64,000 nucleotides of DNA from Aurantibacter_A sp039941195. GTDB taxonomy: Bacteria; Bacteroidota; Bacteroidia; Flavobacteriales; Flavobacteriaceae. Shown piece by piece: positions 44,201-53,225 of this stretch (the first letter of the stretch is position 1; each line of letters begins with the position of its first letter). The position numbers and the translations under genes were made by a program. The stretch covers positions 1-64,000 of the forward strand of contig NZ_JBDVFA010000060.1 in assembly GCF_039941195.1 (NCBI RefSeq), in the 5' to 3' direction. The notes below the pieces were generated by a model. The model was given only the letters and a program-made list of their open reading frames with translations. It had not been told where the DNA came from and made no database searches.

Positions 44201-44809
44201 TCCATTTCCACCTTGTGCTAAAGTTATATTTCTAGTATATGTCTCCCCCACGTTGGCATTCGTTGTGGGAATAGAAGAAATATTTAATGAAGCAGCCCGT
44301 AACGTATAAGAGTCTACAGTAATATCGTCATCAGTTGCACTTTGGTTTCCTCCTTGATCCACAAAATTTATAGTATGTGCATCCTTAAAAATACCTCCAG
44401 AATTTAAAAACTCCACCGCCTCGCAATTAGCACTTCGTTCAAATGAAAAATACACCTCATCTCCAACTGCCCAATTTCCGTCGCTAGGTCTTTGAATAGT
44501 AAAAATAGGTTCATTGGCTGTACCTCCTTCAGTAAGCACAAAATCACCTGAACCTGTTTGCGTAGTAATTGTCGCAGTAGTAGGCACGTACTCTATCCCT
44601 GGCGGTAGCGCAAATGTTATACTAAACGTATGGCAAGTTGCATTTTTTCCTTGTATGTATACTTGTTCTAGGGAGTTGTTAGACCCACCACAAGTACCTA
44701 ATTCTTGAGGGTCTATTGTTACCTTAAATCTGTTAGTTTCAATTTGTGCCATACTGGAGTACACAAAAAGAAACACAGAAAGCAAGGATAAAACCTTTGT
44801 TCTGTTCAT
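38243..44809 (-). CDS. Giant type IX-secreted adhesin with type B (gliding motility-associated) C-terminal domain
   Basis: Start set at ATG 44807-44809 (MNRTKVLSLLSVFLFVYSSM then AQ), giving a clean signal peptide and 2,188 residues; the 36 extra codons of the longer frame hold no signal. The body is a long series of Ig-like/DUF11-like beta-sandwich segments. Three almost identical 118-residue cadherin-like repeats follow (DNDNDPDGSIDPTTVSLDAT each). Four thrombospondin-type-3 calcium loops come next (DCDGDGVSNEQEILDGTNP and variants), then a type B sorting domain (VRIYNRWGVLVFETKGYDNG). Expected to be exported by type IX machinery and held through PorP/SprF; SprB-like role in adhesion or gliding is inferred. 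Confidence 0.88.
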   Translation of the reverse strand: MNRTKVLSLLSVFLFVYSSMAQIETNRFKVTIDPQELGTCGGSNNSLEQVYIQGKNATCHTFSITFALPPGIEYVPTTATITTQTGSGDFVLTEGGTANEPIFTIQRPSDGNWAVGDEVYFSFERSANCEAVEFLNSGGIFKDAHTINFVDQGGNQSATDDDITVDSYTLRAASLNISSIPTTNANVGETYTRNITLAQGGNGCTDNYTYYVTVGSDVDDEYKLSYGSTDLTPTSVSGGVYTYNFDMTTDPFLSVGDGDGCFDNGESIFLTESFRVDDCIDTDIIHNAFWGCSAGETCQAAQQQTGSLNFGANVPEITLTKGGATRVELCNAVSYTIKIENTKTAIGSMALDVAINLGLGHNNSDITDPTTNPLWAFDYRDTRSVSNFRFGSNPSFTPSSLASDSYPSGGSGESVYIPADFFTSDPDGLNFGLDDLDNDGFFDDLPPGEFTELSFDFEIDPRDNCGTGRYDYMTWEHTYLDVNFKDQCKSDRLPERVDFNYFNIIRDYQTVTEVEAPTDVVDGEDFTVSIAPALYIGGTGYPLCDGDNMGSNDAGSEWTVSITVPTGMALQSTAPAEFTQSGNEVIFTTTDISSGHFKEWVDFPLTVTCGVGLNGLQTIPYKTNYKCTGGSGICWDQDIHCGSVQIYAHCPGGCAGPGITSFDANRTTAGWIDNTQATQVVLDESVHETKKYLAGDTMTLVTTASINNISLNNLYLDIDYHTADTETKGADIITFVDGTITINDKSSTTETTSITVPPTLTTNGPRDYLLTFDLSSYRDIISSSYNYGEGLEQDEIELELNFVFAKDFKDISYFELSGFRGDFYAFTDYPANTVRVSCDTWGDRAYYSRPRIYGSNQTRSANGCESETGVLYFTHNMSPGDMFPDEYRPLSNWTSTVVDIPEGARFTGNVTSVSFEGAYSTTSGDFIATESNGQITITPGPNFINRDQRALHYPRFYVEFTGTCHSPETTTYDYTVNFDAFAYATPESTSFTNTNTFNYTPPTFLLQSPSPTVNGDAYVIDLDVNISNTSPDDVNYNWLQATLPTGVEVVGAYKVSGGTETAINYHVASGKAWIEAGALAKDETGSIRLKVTSTACTDETVIFEHGWDCLGYPGYPDLNVDVSDFQSIEAICYQRSTSIVLEPKEAQVQMAITDEPTSEQTLCTPFNIELDVVSAQLADLINPYVEFAIPGGQDGMTVNSVDIEYPKDSGDIQTVSAVVTNGVARIDLKGHTAITEIQGIAGDPANNSTDERTAHIDMELQLECDFISNSVITFKVYGESPCGDLALGNGLRAVSSAIEVDQAVAPYSALSTITLPGYGAPIDGCGVQETINVVTTIKNGTSTSSDYAKITLIPGTEYVPSTFVVNGTNIATLENVNTVGNYQEMIIKYPSGVIDDDTIDFDFDIVTLNEAFCDDSAEVQIVNYVLVNGISCSTENCGDFQVATGFSYEILPLEKPILEVSNNDGGTYFEKTDGSFDFTVHLDFNNVGGDDATAGYVYDVYCDDGTGIKTGASIGTGSTSSLIAEGATVSETLTFNSSAPICASKSVIIEFVPSNSNCLCEPLVIVVPINASPEADNDSSTNNPTNTAVTIYVVDNDNDPDGSIDPTTVSLDATSVTGGVCDTTDANGDCTQVTVPNEGVWTVNPTTGEVTFTPETGFTADPEVIEYTVEDNDGNESNEATITIDYAVQVPVATNDSSTNNPTNTAVTIDVVDNDNDPDGSIDPTTVSLDATSVTGGVCDTTDANGDCTQVTVPNEGVWTVNPTTGEVTFTPETGFTADPEVIEYTVEDNDGNESNDATITIDYAVQVPVAGDDESTDNVTGNPVTIAVVDNDNDPDGSIDPTTVSLDATSVTGGVCDITDANGDCTQVTVPNEGVWTVNPTTGEVTFTPETGFTADPEVIEYTVEDNDGNESTPGEITIDYDQCNGLGSADCDGDGVSNEQEILDGTNPNDPCDFEIASMTTLQTGTYLITDCDGDGVLNGQELEDGTNPEDPCDYDADNVNVDPSGDYLLIDCDGDGVLNETELNDQTDPLDPCDFEEMSITLERTGLWLTADCDGDDVSNEQEIADNTNPYEPCSAVGGMTPSGLVCDIVIQSDLVGPGMNNGIFQINNIESYQDNTVRIYNRWGVLVFETKGYDNGSNAFRGISNGRVIIKQSEELPVGTYFYIIDYMNEGVAKVKNGYLYVNR
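38570..39035 (-). repeat. Four thrombospondin type 3-like calcium-binding repeats
   Basis: DCDGDGVSNEQE, DCDGDGVLNGQE, DCDGDGVLNETE and DCDGDDVSNEQE, each followed by xxTNPxDPC, at about 110-nt spacing within the adhesin gene. Acidic loops of this kind bind calcium and make a stiff stalk. Confidence 0.85.
39045..40100 (-). repeat. Three near-identical 354-bp tandem repeats in the adhesin gene
   Basis: Each encodes a 118-residue cadherin/Ig-like domain; the 354-bp spacing is clear at 39408 and 39762 on the plus strand. Differences are scattered single bases, so the copies are young or kept alike by gene conversion. Each unit carries a Cys pair in GGVCDTTDANGDCTQ. Confidence 0.92.
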
Positions 44810-45355
44810 TTTACAATAATTGAATTTGAGAGTAGTGTGTGTTACAAGAATACCTTGGCATTTATGTATAATCTCAAAAACTCTATTGGAACATTTTTGG
44901 GGGATAAAATGTATCATAGTAAAGTTTAAACAATGGCTTAAAAAGCTAAATTATTTAGTTCCAAGCCCAATAAAATTTGATATTTTGATTTAATATTTGA
45001 AGTACAAAGAATAACAATCTTTACACTTTATCGAAATAATTGTTGTGTTCATCTGATAAAACAGATGTGAATGTGCCGTTTAACGACATTAGCAGAAATG
45101 AAGAACGAATAATTTTTGTAGTCTAATTATAATTTATGTAAGAATTTTCTTGTTTATATTAAAACAACAACCTATAAAACCCTTACTTATATAACTATAC
45201 GATGCTCATTAAAAAAAGTGGTTTAAATAATTCCTACATCCAAAAAATGGAAAAATACTGCCAATACTGTTAAATAGGCTATGTAAGAGCGCATGATTTC
45301 ATTAAAATACTTTCAATAAAACACTTAAATTGAAGAAAAATAACAGGTGCCTATA
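44810..45355. other. Intergenic region between the adhesin and the methyltransferase gene
   Basis: Promoter side of the type IX module (reading left) and the 3' flank of the methyltransferase gene. No ORF supported. A short inverted repeat CATCTG / CAGATG with a 6-nt loop lies near 45050; no T-run, so not a clear terminator. Confidence 0.5.
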
Positions 45356-46183
45356 TCAATTTTTGGCACCCAGAATCGTAAAATACCATTCAGTATTATC
45401 CTGCTTTACATTTGATTGATGCCAAATGCTAAAACCAGCATTTTCAAATAACTTTTTATAGTTATGAGAAAATGAGCTTTCAGGTCCATAAATTTGAGAA
45501 TTCGAATTCGTTTCAAAATTCACTTGTGATCCAATTGGTTCAATAGCAATAAATTTAATTTTACCTAGATTATTTAGTCGTTTTAAAAAAGCTTCTAAGT
45601 TTTCTTGTGTAAAATATTCCAATACCCCTCCTGAAGTAACAAAAATTGTATTTTCTTCTCCAAATTCATTCACCCAGTCTAGAACATCTGCAGCGACAAA
45701 ACTAAGTCGTGTATTTGAATGAAACCTTTGTTTATTAATTGCTATTTGTTTAACACTTAAATCTATACCAATAAATTGCTCAATTTGGGGAAACTTTTGA
45801 CTAAGAAAATTCAAAACATTTCCATTCCCGGCACCAATTTCTACTAAGGTTTTATATTCATATGTACTCCCTGCTAGTTCTATTTGGAGTTTATCAAAAA
45901 TAAAAGACCAATCTGGAAGGAAAATATTCTCGAACATATCGTCTGTTTCCACAAACAATTCATCCCCTTTATTCACCCAATAATTATGATGTAGCTTTGC
46001 TAAATTATCAAAATCTTTATTTTTTTTTGCCTTGTTAAGAATAGCATCGCGCATTAAATACTCTACTTTCGAAAGTTTTTTATTCAACACAATTGTCATT
46101 CCATTTTCGCCAAGTTTAGCAGCCTTCTTAGGCATTAATACTACCAAACATCTACCAATTATGTATCTTAATTTTTCTTTCAT
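45356..46183 (-). CDS. Class I SAM-dependent methyltransferase
   Basis: 275 residues from ATG 46181-46183 (MKEKLRYIIGRC); an upstream ATG at 46198 adds five residues. Rossmann-fold motifs: VEIGAGNGNVLNFLSQ (motif I), IGIDLSVKQIAINK (acidic SAM-ribose residue) and VAADVLDWV. It resembles putative sugar or small-molecule O-methyltransferases of surface-glycan and natural-product loci. Divergently transcribed from the hybrid synthase across 352 bp; it may methylate that product or belong to a glycan pathway. Neither is shown. Confidence 0.78.
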   Translation of the reverse strand: MKEKLRYIIGRCLVVLMPKKAAKLGENGMTIVLNKKLSKVEYLMRDAILNKAKKNKDFDNLAKLHHNYWVNKGDELFVETDDMFENIFLPDWSFIFDKLQIELAGSTYEYKTLVEIGAGNGNVLNFLSQKFPQIEQFIGIDLSVKQIAINKQRFHSNTRLSFVAADVLDWVNEFGEENTIFVTSGGVLEYFTQENLEAFLKRLNNLGKIKFIAIEPIGSQVNFETNSNSQIYGPESSFSHNYKKLFENAGFSIWHQSNVKQDNTEWYFTILGAKN

Positions 46184-46535
46184 CCTACAAATTTGCATCA
46201 GTTTTTCAAAATTCTTGTAAAACTGTAGTTAATATCCCAGCAAACATTAACATGTCATCGAGAACTTTGACAATATAAAGATTAAAATTACTGCTGGTTC
46301 ACATACTTTATACATTAGTTCTAATATTCTTAAAGGAATTGTACAAGGATGAGGATTAACAGCTCCATTACAAAACTTTACAACAGTCATACTTAAACGC
46401 TGTAAATGTTCATTAATCTAAGAAAATAGCATTCGGTCTATTTAGAATAATTAACCCCTTTTCCTTGCGTTAAAAATTATTCGTTAAGCTATCAAAACAC
46501 TAAAGTTCTATTCGAAACTAATTTAAATTTTGTTC
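46184..46535. other. Divergent promoter region of methyltransferase and hybrid synthase
   Basis: No ORF. No perfect TAnnTTTG is visible toward the synthase; TAAATTTTG close to the ATG deviates in spacing. Sigma factor and regulator therefore remain open. Confidence 0.4.
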
Positions 46536-49500
46536 ATGCCTACTCCTAACCATATGAATAACGGATTATCTTCTTTTGAAAACCATCTCAGTGGTATTGA
46601 ATTAGATTATCCTGATTCTACACTACACAAACTTTTTGACCATTGTGCAACTAGAAACCCCAATGCAAACGCTTTACAATATAAAAATGAGACAATTAGT
46701 TATGCGGAGTTACAAAATAAGGTAAATCAAACAGCTCACTACTTACATTCACAGGGACTAAACCAAGGCGATATAGTCTCCATTTCTTTAGATCGCACGC
46801 CTGAATTTATCATCTCTATTTTTGCGATTTTACAATGTGGCGCAGCCTACCTCCCTATTGATACTGGATATCCACCAAAACGAATTGAATTAATACTTAA
46901 GGATTCTAATTCAAAATTCTTTATTAGTACAGCATCTCATAAAAATCTAAATCACCAAGCTAAAAATATATTTGTTGAAAATCTTTCTTCAGAATCTTTA
47001 GAGTTTTCAATAGAACCTTTAAAACTACAAATCGGTAATGAAAATGTTGCATATATAATATACACTTCTGGTTCTACCGGCAATCCAAAAGGAGTGCAAG
47101 TAGCTCATAAAAATGTGATTAACCTAGTGCATTCCATGAGCATCCAACCAGGGATTACTACAAATGATAAAATATTCGCAGTAACCACCATTTCTTTCGA
47201 CGCAATGGTAATGGAAACATTCTTACCATTGCTAAACGGAGCAACAGTAATATTAATTGATGAAGACACTCGACGAGATGGCGAATTACTAATAAAAAAA
47301 GCACTTGAGGACAATATCACAATCATGTGGGGCACGCCAACCATTTGGCAGATTTTAATAGACTCCGGTTGGGAAAAATCACTAAAATTAAAAGCACTTA
47401 TTGGAGGTGAACCTGTACCTAAAAATTTAGCTGATAAATTGCTAAATCTTTGTGGCGAAGTTTGGAATATTTATGGTCCAACAGAAACCACTGTTTGTTC
47501 TATACTTACCCAAATTAATGAAAAAGATGATCCAATAGTAGTAGGCAAACCTATAGCGAATACTCAGATTCATCTTTTAGATGAAAACAAAAAACATGTA
47601 AAACAAGGTGAAATTGGCGAAATAGTTATTGGTGGGGATGGTGTTTCTTTAGGATATTTAAACCAAACCAAACTTACAGATGAAGTTTTTGTCACAAATC
47701 CTTTTGATGGAAAATCAGGTAATAAAATGTATTTATCTGGTGATTTGGGAAAGTTACTTCCTAATGGAAAAATTCAATGTCTTGGCCGGAAAGACAAACA
47801 AGTAAAAGTTAGAGGACATCGTATTGAATTAGGTGAAATTGAAGCAGTTTTAAGTCAGGTTGCTTCTATTAAAAAATCGGCTGTAATTGTAAGTAATGCT
47901 ATAGGTAATGAACCTAAATTAGTGGCATATATTCAATCAAAAGATTCGTTAAAAGACACACATACTTTACGATTACATCTTGAAGATATTTTACCTGAGT
48001 ATTTGATACCCTCAATTTTTATGTGGGTTGATGAATTCCCAGTAACTACCAATGGGAAGGTTGATTTTAAGAATTTACCAAAGCCTGAGTATGTACGACC
48101 AGAATCGGCACCTTTATTTAAAAAACCGCGTTCAAAGCAAGAAGTAGAAATTGTAAAAATATGGAGTGAACAATTACAAATTCCTACTATTGGAATAGAT
48201 GATAATTTTTTTGAAATGGGAGGCACATCTCTCTTGACTCAAAAAGTAGCATCACAGATTAGAAAACGCCTTAAAATAAGATTTCCGGTTACAAGCATTT
48301 ATCAATTTCCAACGATCGCTTCTTTGTCAAAATCGTTGAATTCAGATTATACACATACGAATAGCCTACAAGTTAAAAATCAAGCAATTGACAGTTTAAT
48401 TAAAGATGTTGCCATAATTGGTATGGCTGGCAGATTCCCTGGCGTATTAACAATAGACCAATTTTGGGAAGTTCTACGCGATGGTAAAGAAACCATTTCG
48501 TTTTTTACTCCAGAAGAACTTGATAAAGCTATATCCGAAGATTTAAGAAAAGACCCATTATATATTGGCGCCCGTGGTGTTGTACCTTCAGCAAAAGAGT
48601 TTGACGCCCGTTTTTTTGGAATTAATCCAAAACTAGCAGAAGCTATGGATCCGCAGCAACGTCTATTTTTAGAAATTGCTTGGGAGGCACTAGAAGAAAG
48701 TGGACATCTTCCAAAACATTACAATGGTAGTATTGGAGTTTATGCAGGTACAGGAACGAACACTTATTACAAAAATAATATTTTACCAAATAAAGAAATA
48801 TTAAATCAGATTGGACATTTACTAGTTAATACTGTAAATGAGAAAGATTATATAGCTTCAAGAACCGCCTATCATTTAAATTTAAAAGGCCCAGCTGTAA
48901 GTGTACATTCGGCTTGTTCCACTTCACTACTAGCAATTGCAGAGGCAGTAGAAGCAATTAGAAATGGACAATGCGATATTGCCCTTGCCGGTGGATCTAG
49001 TTTAACAGCACCAATAAATAGTGGTCATCTTTATCAAGAAGGCTCAATGTTAAGTTCCGATGGTCATTGTCGTTCTTTCGACGCTGATGCAAAAGGCACT
49101 GTTTTCAGTGATGGAGCAGGCGTAATTCTGCTTAAAAATTTGAGTGATGCCAAAAAAGATGGCGACCACATTTACGGTGTAATTAAAGGTGTAGGAATTA
49201 ACAATGACGGTGGCGGCAAAGGAAGCTTTACGGCACCGAGTATTGAAGGGCAAGCCGATGCGATTTCAAGAGCGCTAAATGACGCCAATATTTCTGCATC
49301 CGATATTAGCTATGTTGAAACACATGGCACAGCTACGCCATTAGGTGACCCTATTGAAATAGAGGGACTAAATATGGCTTTTGGAGAACAAACTCAAAAT
49401 GGATATTGCGCTATTGGATCTGTAAAAAGTAATCTGGGGCATTGTACAGCCGGTGCTGGTGTTGCTGGTGTAATAAAGACTATCTTATCTATAAACAATA

Positions 49501-52500
49501 AACAGATTCCAGCCTCCCTGGGCTATTCAAAACCCAATCCAAATATTGATTTTGAAAACAGTCCTTTTTATGTAAACAATACATTAACCGATTGGAAAAT
49601 TCCCAATGATTTAAGGCGAGCTGGAATTAGCTCTTTTGGAGTTGGTGGTACAAATGTTCACATTGTTGTTGAAGAATACGTAATGGAATCTAAAACAACT
49701 GATAGTGGAAGACCATTACAAATTTTGCCGTGGTCAGCTAAAACTGATAAAAGTTTAACTGATTATGGAGAAAAATTAGGCAACTATTTAACTACTAATA
49801 ACACGCAACAGCTTGCAGATATTTCATTCTCACTAAATATGACAAGAGATGATTTCAATCATCGGAAATTCATATTAGCCAAATCTAATAAAGAAGCTGC
49901 GGAATTTCTTTTACAAAATGATAAAACATCTAAAGAAACAAACAAACTAAAGGAAGTTCCCAATGAAATAGCTTTTCTTTTTCCCGGGCAAGGAGCACAA
50001 TATTTACAAATGGGTAAAGCGCTTTATCAAAATGAAAACATATTTAAAAAAGCTGTTGATTCTTGCGCCGAATTACTCCTAAAAAATCTTGAAATTGATA
50101 TTCGAGAAGTTATTTTTCCCAAAGAAAATTCGCAGGAAACAACCAATCGATTAAAAGATACACGACTAACCCAACCTGCTCTTTTTGTAATTGAATATGC
50201 ACTTGCCCAATTATGGCTCAGCTGGGGCATAAAACCAACTGTTATTTGCGGTCATAGTATTGGAGAATTTGTTGGAGCTCATTTGGCTGGTGTAATAAAC
50301 CTTCAGGATGCATTGCACTTGATAGCAACTCGCGGACGTTTGGTTAGCGAATTGCCAGAAGGCAGCATGCTATCGGTTAGACTCACAAAAAATCAGTTGG
50401 AAGAAATACTTCCTAAAAGCCTTTCAATTGCCGCAATTAATTCGGATAGACTATGTGTTGTTTCCGGATTAACGGCTGATATTGAAAATTTTATGACTGT
50501 TCTTAAAGAACAAAGAATACCCTGTCAATTATTAGCTACCAGTCATGCGTTCCATTCTACAATGATGGACCCGGTATTGGATACTTTCAAAGATGAAGTT
50601 GATAAAATACAACTGAATAAACCAAAGCTTCCCATTGTTTCTACAGTTACTGGCAATTGGTTAACTGACCAAGAAGCAACAAGTTCAGCTTACTGGACTA
50701 ATCATTTAAGAGCAACTGTCTGTTTTTCAGATGCTTTAGATACTATTTTAGCTTTAGAAGATGTATTACTACTGGAAGTAGGCCCTGGAAAAGCTCTTAC
50801 TACGCTTACACAACAGAAAAAGGCTGCAAAGACAAAACCTGTTATTTCCAGTTTAGCAATTCCTAAAAGTAATGAAGATTCATACTACGAACTTTTAAAT
50901 GCATTAGGCCAACTATGGCTTAACGGCATTGAACCAAACTGGTCCGCTTTTTACGAAGGTCAAATCAGAAAAAAATTAAGACTACCCTCATATGCTTTTG
51001 ACCGTAAACTTTGTTGGGTAGACCCAATAACTATTGAAAAACCAAAATTTCACACTGAAACTAATTCACCAATTGTAGTTCAAAATCAAAAAACTGAACC
51101 ACTTATTGAAACAATACCAATGAGAAAGCCCATTTTACTTACTAAAATTTCAGAATTGATTGCCAATGCCTCTGGAATTGAACTTGAAAATTCTGATAAC
51201 AGCTATAGCTTTTTAGAGCTTGGATTAGATTCACTGATTTTAACCCAGATAGCATTAACATGTAAAAAAGAATTTAATATTCCTATTACTTTCCGTCAAC
51301 TTAATGAAGATTTCAATACTCCTGACCTACTGGCAGAACACCTAGACCAAAATTTAGATAAGGAAGCATTTGCACCCAAACCAATTGAAGTTTCCGCCCC
51401 AATTCAAGTAAAAGGAATTGCAACAAATCCATCATGCACTACAAATGTACATACTGGATTAAATAATAATGAGAACACAACTCTTGGATTAATTGCACAA
51501 CAAATACAGCTTTTAGGAAAACAGGTTGAACTTATGCAAGGTGGTACCGCAATTCCTAATCCTGCTATTAGCACACCTAAGACTGTTGATACACCCAAAA
51601 ACAAAATAGCCACAACAACTGCTGTACCTTCTAAATCAATTTTATCCGAAGAAGAGAAAATTGAACATCAAAAGCCTTTTGGCGCAGCACCACGTATTGA
51701 GAAAAAATCCACCGAATTGAGTGATTCTCAAATGGATTTTTTAGAAAAATTGACACAACAATACAACAAAAAAACTATTGGCAGTAAAAATTCGTCACAA
51801 AAAAATAGAGCCTTAATGGCCGACCCCAGAGTGGTTTCCGGATTTAAACCACTTACAAAAGAACTTATTTATCCATTAGTTATCGAAAAATCTTTGGGCA
51901 ACCGTTTATGGGATTTAGATGGTAATGAATATATAGATGCATTAAACGGATTTGGTTCATGCATTTTTGGACACCAACCAAATTTTGTAACCGATGCACT
52001 AAAAAATCAAATTGATTCTGGTTATGAAGTTGGTCCGCAACACCCTCTTGCTGGTGAAGTTTGTGAATTGCTTTGTGAGTTTACTGAACATGATAGAGCC
52101 GCCCTTTGTAATACGGGTTCAGAGGCAGTACTGGGAGCCATGCGTATTGCCCGTACCGTAACTGGTCGTTCATTAATTGTGGCTTTTTCTAAATCGTATC
52201 ATGGAATTAATGATGAAGGTATTGTTCGAGGTTCTAAGAAATTAAGAACCTTCCCAGCTGCTGCGGGAATACTTCCTGAGGCTGTACAAAATATGCTAAT
52301 TCTAGAATATGGAACAGCTGAAAGCCTGCAAATAATAAAAGATAGAGCTCATGAATTGGCTGCTGTATTAATTGAGCCTGTACAATCTAGAAGACCAGAA
52401 TTTCAACCAATAGACTTTATTAAAGAGGTTAGAGAAATAACCTTTAAATCTAGTACAGCACTTATTTTTGATGAAGTAATAACGGGTTTTAGAGCACACC

Positions 52501-53225
52501 CTGGTGGATTCCAAGGACTCACAGGAATTAAAGCTGACCTCGCTACCTACGGTAAGGTTATTGGAGGTGGACTATCAATTGGTGCTATTTTAGGCAAAAA
52601 AGAATATATGAATGCCTTAGATGGCGGTACTTGGCAATATGGTGATGACTCATACCCAGAGGTTGGAGTAACATATTTCGCTGGAACATTTGTTCGTCAC
52701 CCATTAGCACTTGCTGCATCAAAAGCTTCATTACTTCATATGAAGGAAGAAGGACCTCAACTACAAGAAAACTTAACCACGCTAACCACAAATTTAGCTA
52801 CTGAGCTTAATTTAGAATTTCATCATAGAAATCTTCCGTTAGAGGTAACGCATTTTAGTTCTTTGTGGCGACTGAACTTTAAAGAAGATATCCCTTATTC
52901 AGAGCTACTGTTTGTATTATTAAGAGGAAAAGGAATTCATATTTGGGATGGTTTCCCTTGTTTTTTAACCACTGCTTATACTGCAAATGACATAAATACA
53001 TTAATTATTGCTATTTTAGAGAGTCTTGAAGAAATGATGACTGCAGGTTTTTTTCAAAAAACCAAAACAAATAACAGTCATAAATTAAATTCAAAACCTC
53101 TTTCAAATGTTCTAAACAATCCCCCAGTTTCAGGCGCTAGATTAGGTCTAGATCAATCAGGAAATCCTGCTTGGTTTCTTTCTAATAGAAAAAGAAATGG
53201 AGAATTTGTGAAAATAGCATTATGA
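46536..53225 (+). CDS. Hybrid NRPS-PKS with integrated aminotransferase: A-PCP-KS-AT-ACP-AMT
   Basis: 2,229 residues from ATG 46536; a TTG two codons earlier is less likely. Domain order, with residues seen: adenylation (about 30-520; YIIYTSGSTGNPKG, NGKVD Lys508); peptidyl carrier (Ser565 in MGGTSL); ketosynthase (about 625-1080; Cys794 in SACSTSL, His930 in ETHGTATPLGD, His969 in SNLGHCTAG); malonyl-type acyltransferase (Ser1241 in GHSIGE, His1340 in HAFHS); acyl carrier (Ser1566 in LGLDSL); linker; class III aminotransferase related to HemL (about 1755-2165; FDEVITGFR, PLP Lys2007 in YGKVIGGG). The tail GARLGLDQSGNPAWF is the usual aminotransferase-to-C-domain linker. There is no ketoreductase, so the beta-ketone should be transaminated. 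By-eye specificity residues of the A domain: D-A-M-W-I-G-I-V-C-K; substrate not assigned. Confidence 0.93.
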   Translation: MPTPNHMNNGLSSFENHLSGIELDYPDSTLHKLFDHCATRNPNANALQYKNETISYAELQNKVNQTAHYLHSQGLNQGDIVSISLDRTPEFIISIFAILQCGAAYLPIDTGYPPKRIELILKDSNSKFFISTASHKNLNHQAKNIFVENLSSESLEFSIEPLKLQIGNENVAYIIYTSGSTGNPKGVQVAHKNVINLVHSMSIQPGITTNDKIFAVTTISFDAMVMETFLPLLNGATVILIDEDTRRDGELLIKKALEDNITIMWGTPTIWQILIDSGWEKSLKLKALIGGEPVPKNLADKLLNLCGEVWNIYGPTETTVCSILTQINEKDDPIVVGKPIANTQIHLLDENKKHVKQGEIGEIVIGGDGVSLGYLNQTKLTDEVFVTNPFDGKSGNKMYLSGDLGKLLPNGKIQCLGRKDKQVKVRGHRIELGEIEAVLSQVASIKKSAVIVSNAIGNEPKLVAYIQSKDSLKDTHTLRLHLEDILPEYLIPSIFMWVDEFPVTTNGKVDFKNLPKPEYVRPESAPLFKKPRSKQEVEIVKIWSEQLQIPTIGIDDNFFEMGGTSLLTQKVASQIRKRLKIRFPVTSIYQFPTIASLSKSLNSDYTHTNSLQVKNQAIDSLIKDVAIIGMAGRFPGVLTIDQFWEVLRDGKETISFFTPEELDKAISEDLRKDPLYIGARGVVPSAKEFDARFFGINPKLAEAMDPQQRLFLEIAWEALEESGHLPKHYNGSIGVYAGTGTNTYYKNNILPNKEILNQIGHLLVNTVNEKDYIASRTAYHLNLKGPAVSVHSACSTSLLAIAEAVEAIRNGQCDIALAGGSSLTAPINSGHLYQEGSMLSSDGHCRSFDADAKGTVFSDGAGVILLKNLSDAKKDGDHIYGVIKGVGINNDGGGKGSFTAPSIEGQADAISRALNDANISASDISYVETHGTATPLGDPIEIEGLNMAFGEQTQNGYCAIGSVKSNLGHCTAGAGVAGVIKTILSINNKQIPASLGYSKPNPNIDFENSPFYVNNTLTDWKIPNDLRRAGISSFGVGGTNVHIVVEEYVMESKTTDSGRPLQILPWSAKTDKSLTDYGEKLGNYLTTNNTQQLADISFSLNMTRDDFNHRKFILAKSNKEAAEFLLQNDKTSKETNKLKEVPNEIAFLFPGQGAQYLQMGKALYQNENIFKKAVDSCAELLLKNLEIDIREVIFPKENSQETTNRLKDTRLTQPALFVIEYALAQLWLSWGIKPTVICGHSIGEFVGAHLAGVINLQDALHLIATRGRLVSELPEGSMLSVRLTKNQLEEILPKSLSIAAINSDRLCVVSGLTADIENFMTVLKEQRIPCQLLATSHAFHSTMMDPVLDTFKDEVDKIQLNKPKLPIVSTVTGNWLTDQEATSSAYWTNHLRATVCFSDALDTILALEDVLLLEVGPGKALTTLTQQKKAAKTKPVISSLAIPKSNEDSYYELLNALGQLWLNGIEPNWSAFYEGQIRKKLRLPSYAFDRKLCWVDPITIEKPKFHTETNSPIVVQNQKTEPLIETIPMRKPILLTKISELIANASGIELENSDNSYSFLELGLDSLILTQIALTCKKEFNIPITFRQLNEDFNTPDLLAEHLDQNLDKEAFAPKPIEVSAPIQVKGIATNPSCTTNVHTGLNNNENTTLGLIAQQIQLLGKQVELMQGGTAIPNPAISTPKTVDTPKNKIATTTAVPSKSILSEEEKIEHQKPFGAAPRIEKKSTELSDSQMDFLEKLTQQYNKKTIGSKNSSQKNRALMADPRVVSGFKPLTKELIYPLVIEKSLGNRLWDLDGNEYIDALNGFGSCIFGHQPNFVTDALKNQIDSGYEVGPQHPLAGEVCELLCEFTEHDRAALCNTGSEAVLGAMRIARTVTGRSLIVAFSKSYHGINDEGIVRGSKKLRTFPAAAGILPEAVQNMLILEYGTAESLQIIKDRAHELAAVLIEPVQSRRPEFQPIDFIKEVREITFKSSTALIFDEVITGFRAHPGGFQGLTGIKADLATYGKVIGGGLSIGAILGKKEYMNALDGGTWQYGDDSYPEVGVTYFAGTFVRHPLALAASKASLLHMKEEGPQLQENLTTLTTNLATELNLEFHHRNLPLEVTHFSSLWRLNFKEDIPYSELLFVLLRGKGIHIWDGFPCFLTTAYTANDINTLIIAILESLEEMMTAGFFQKTKTNNSHKLNSKPLSNVLNNPPVSGARLGLDQSGNPAWFLSNRKRNGEFVKIAL

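Noticed and set aside
46530..46535. TTG start of the hybrid synthase
   Set aside because: An ATG follows two codons later in frame, and there is no ribosome-binding evidence for the TTG.
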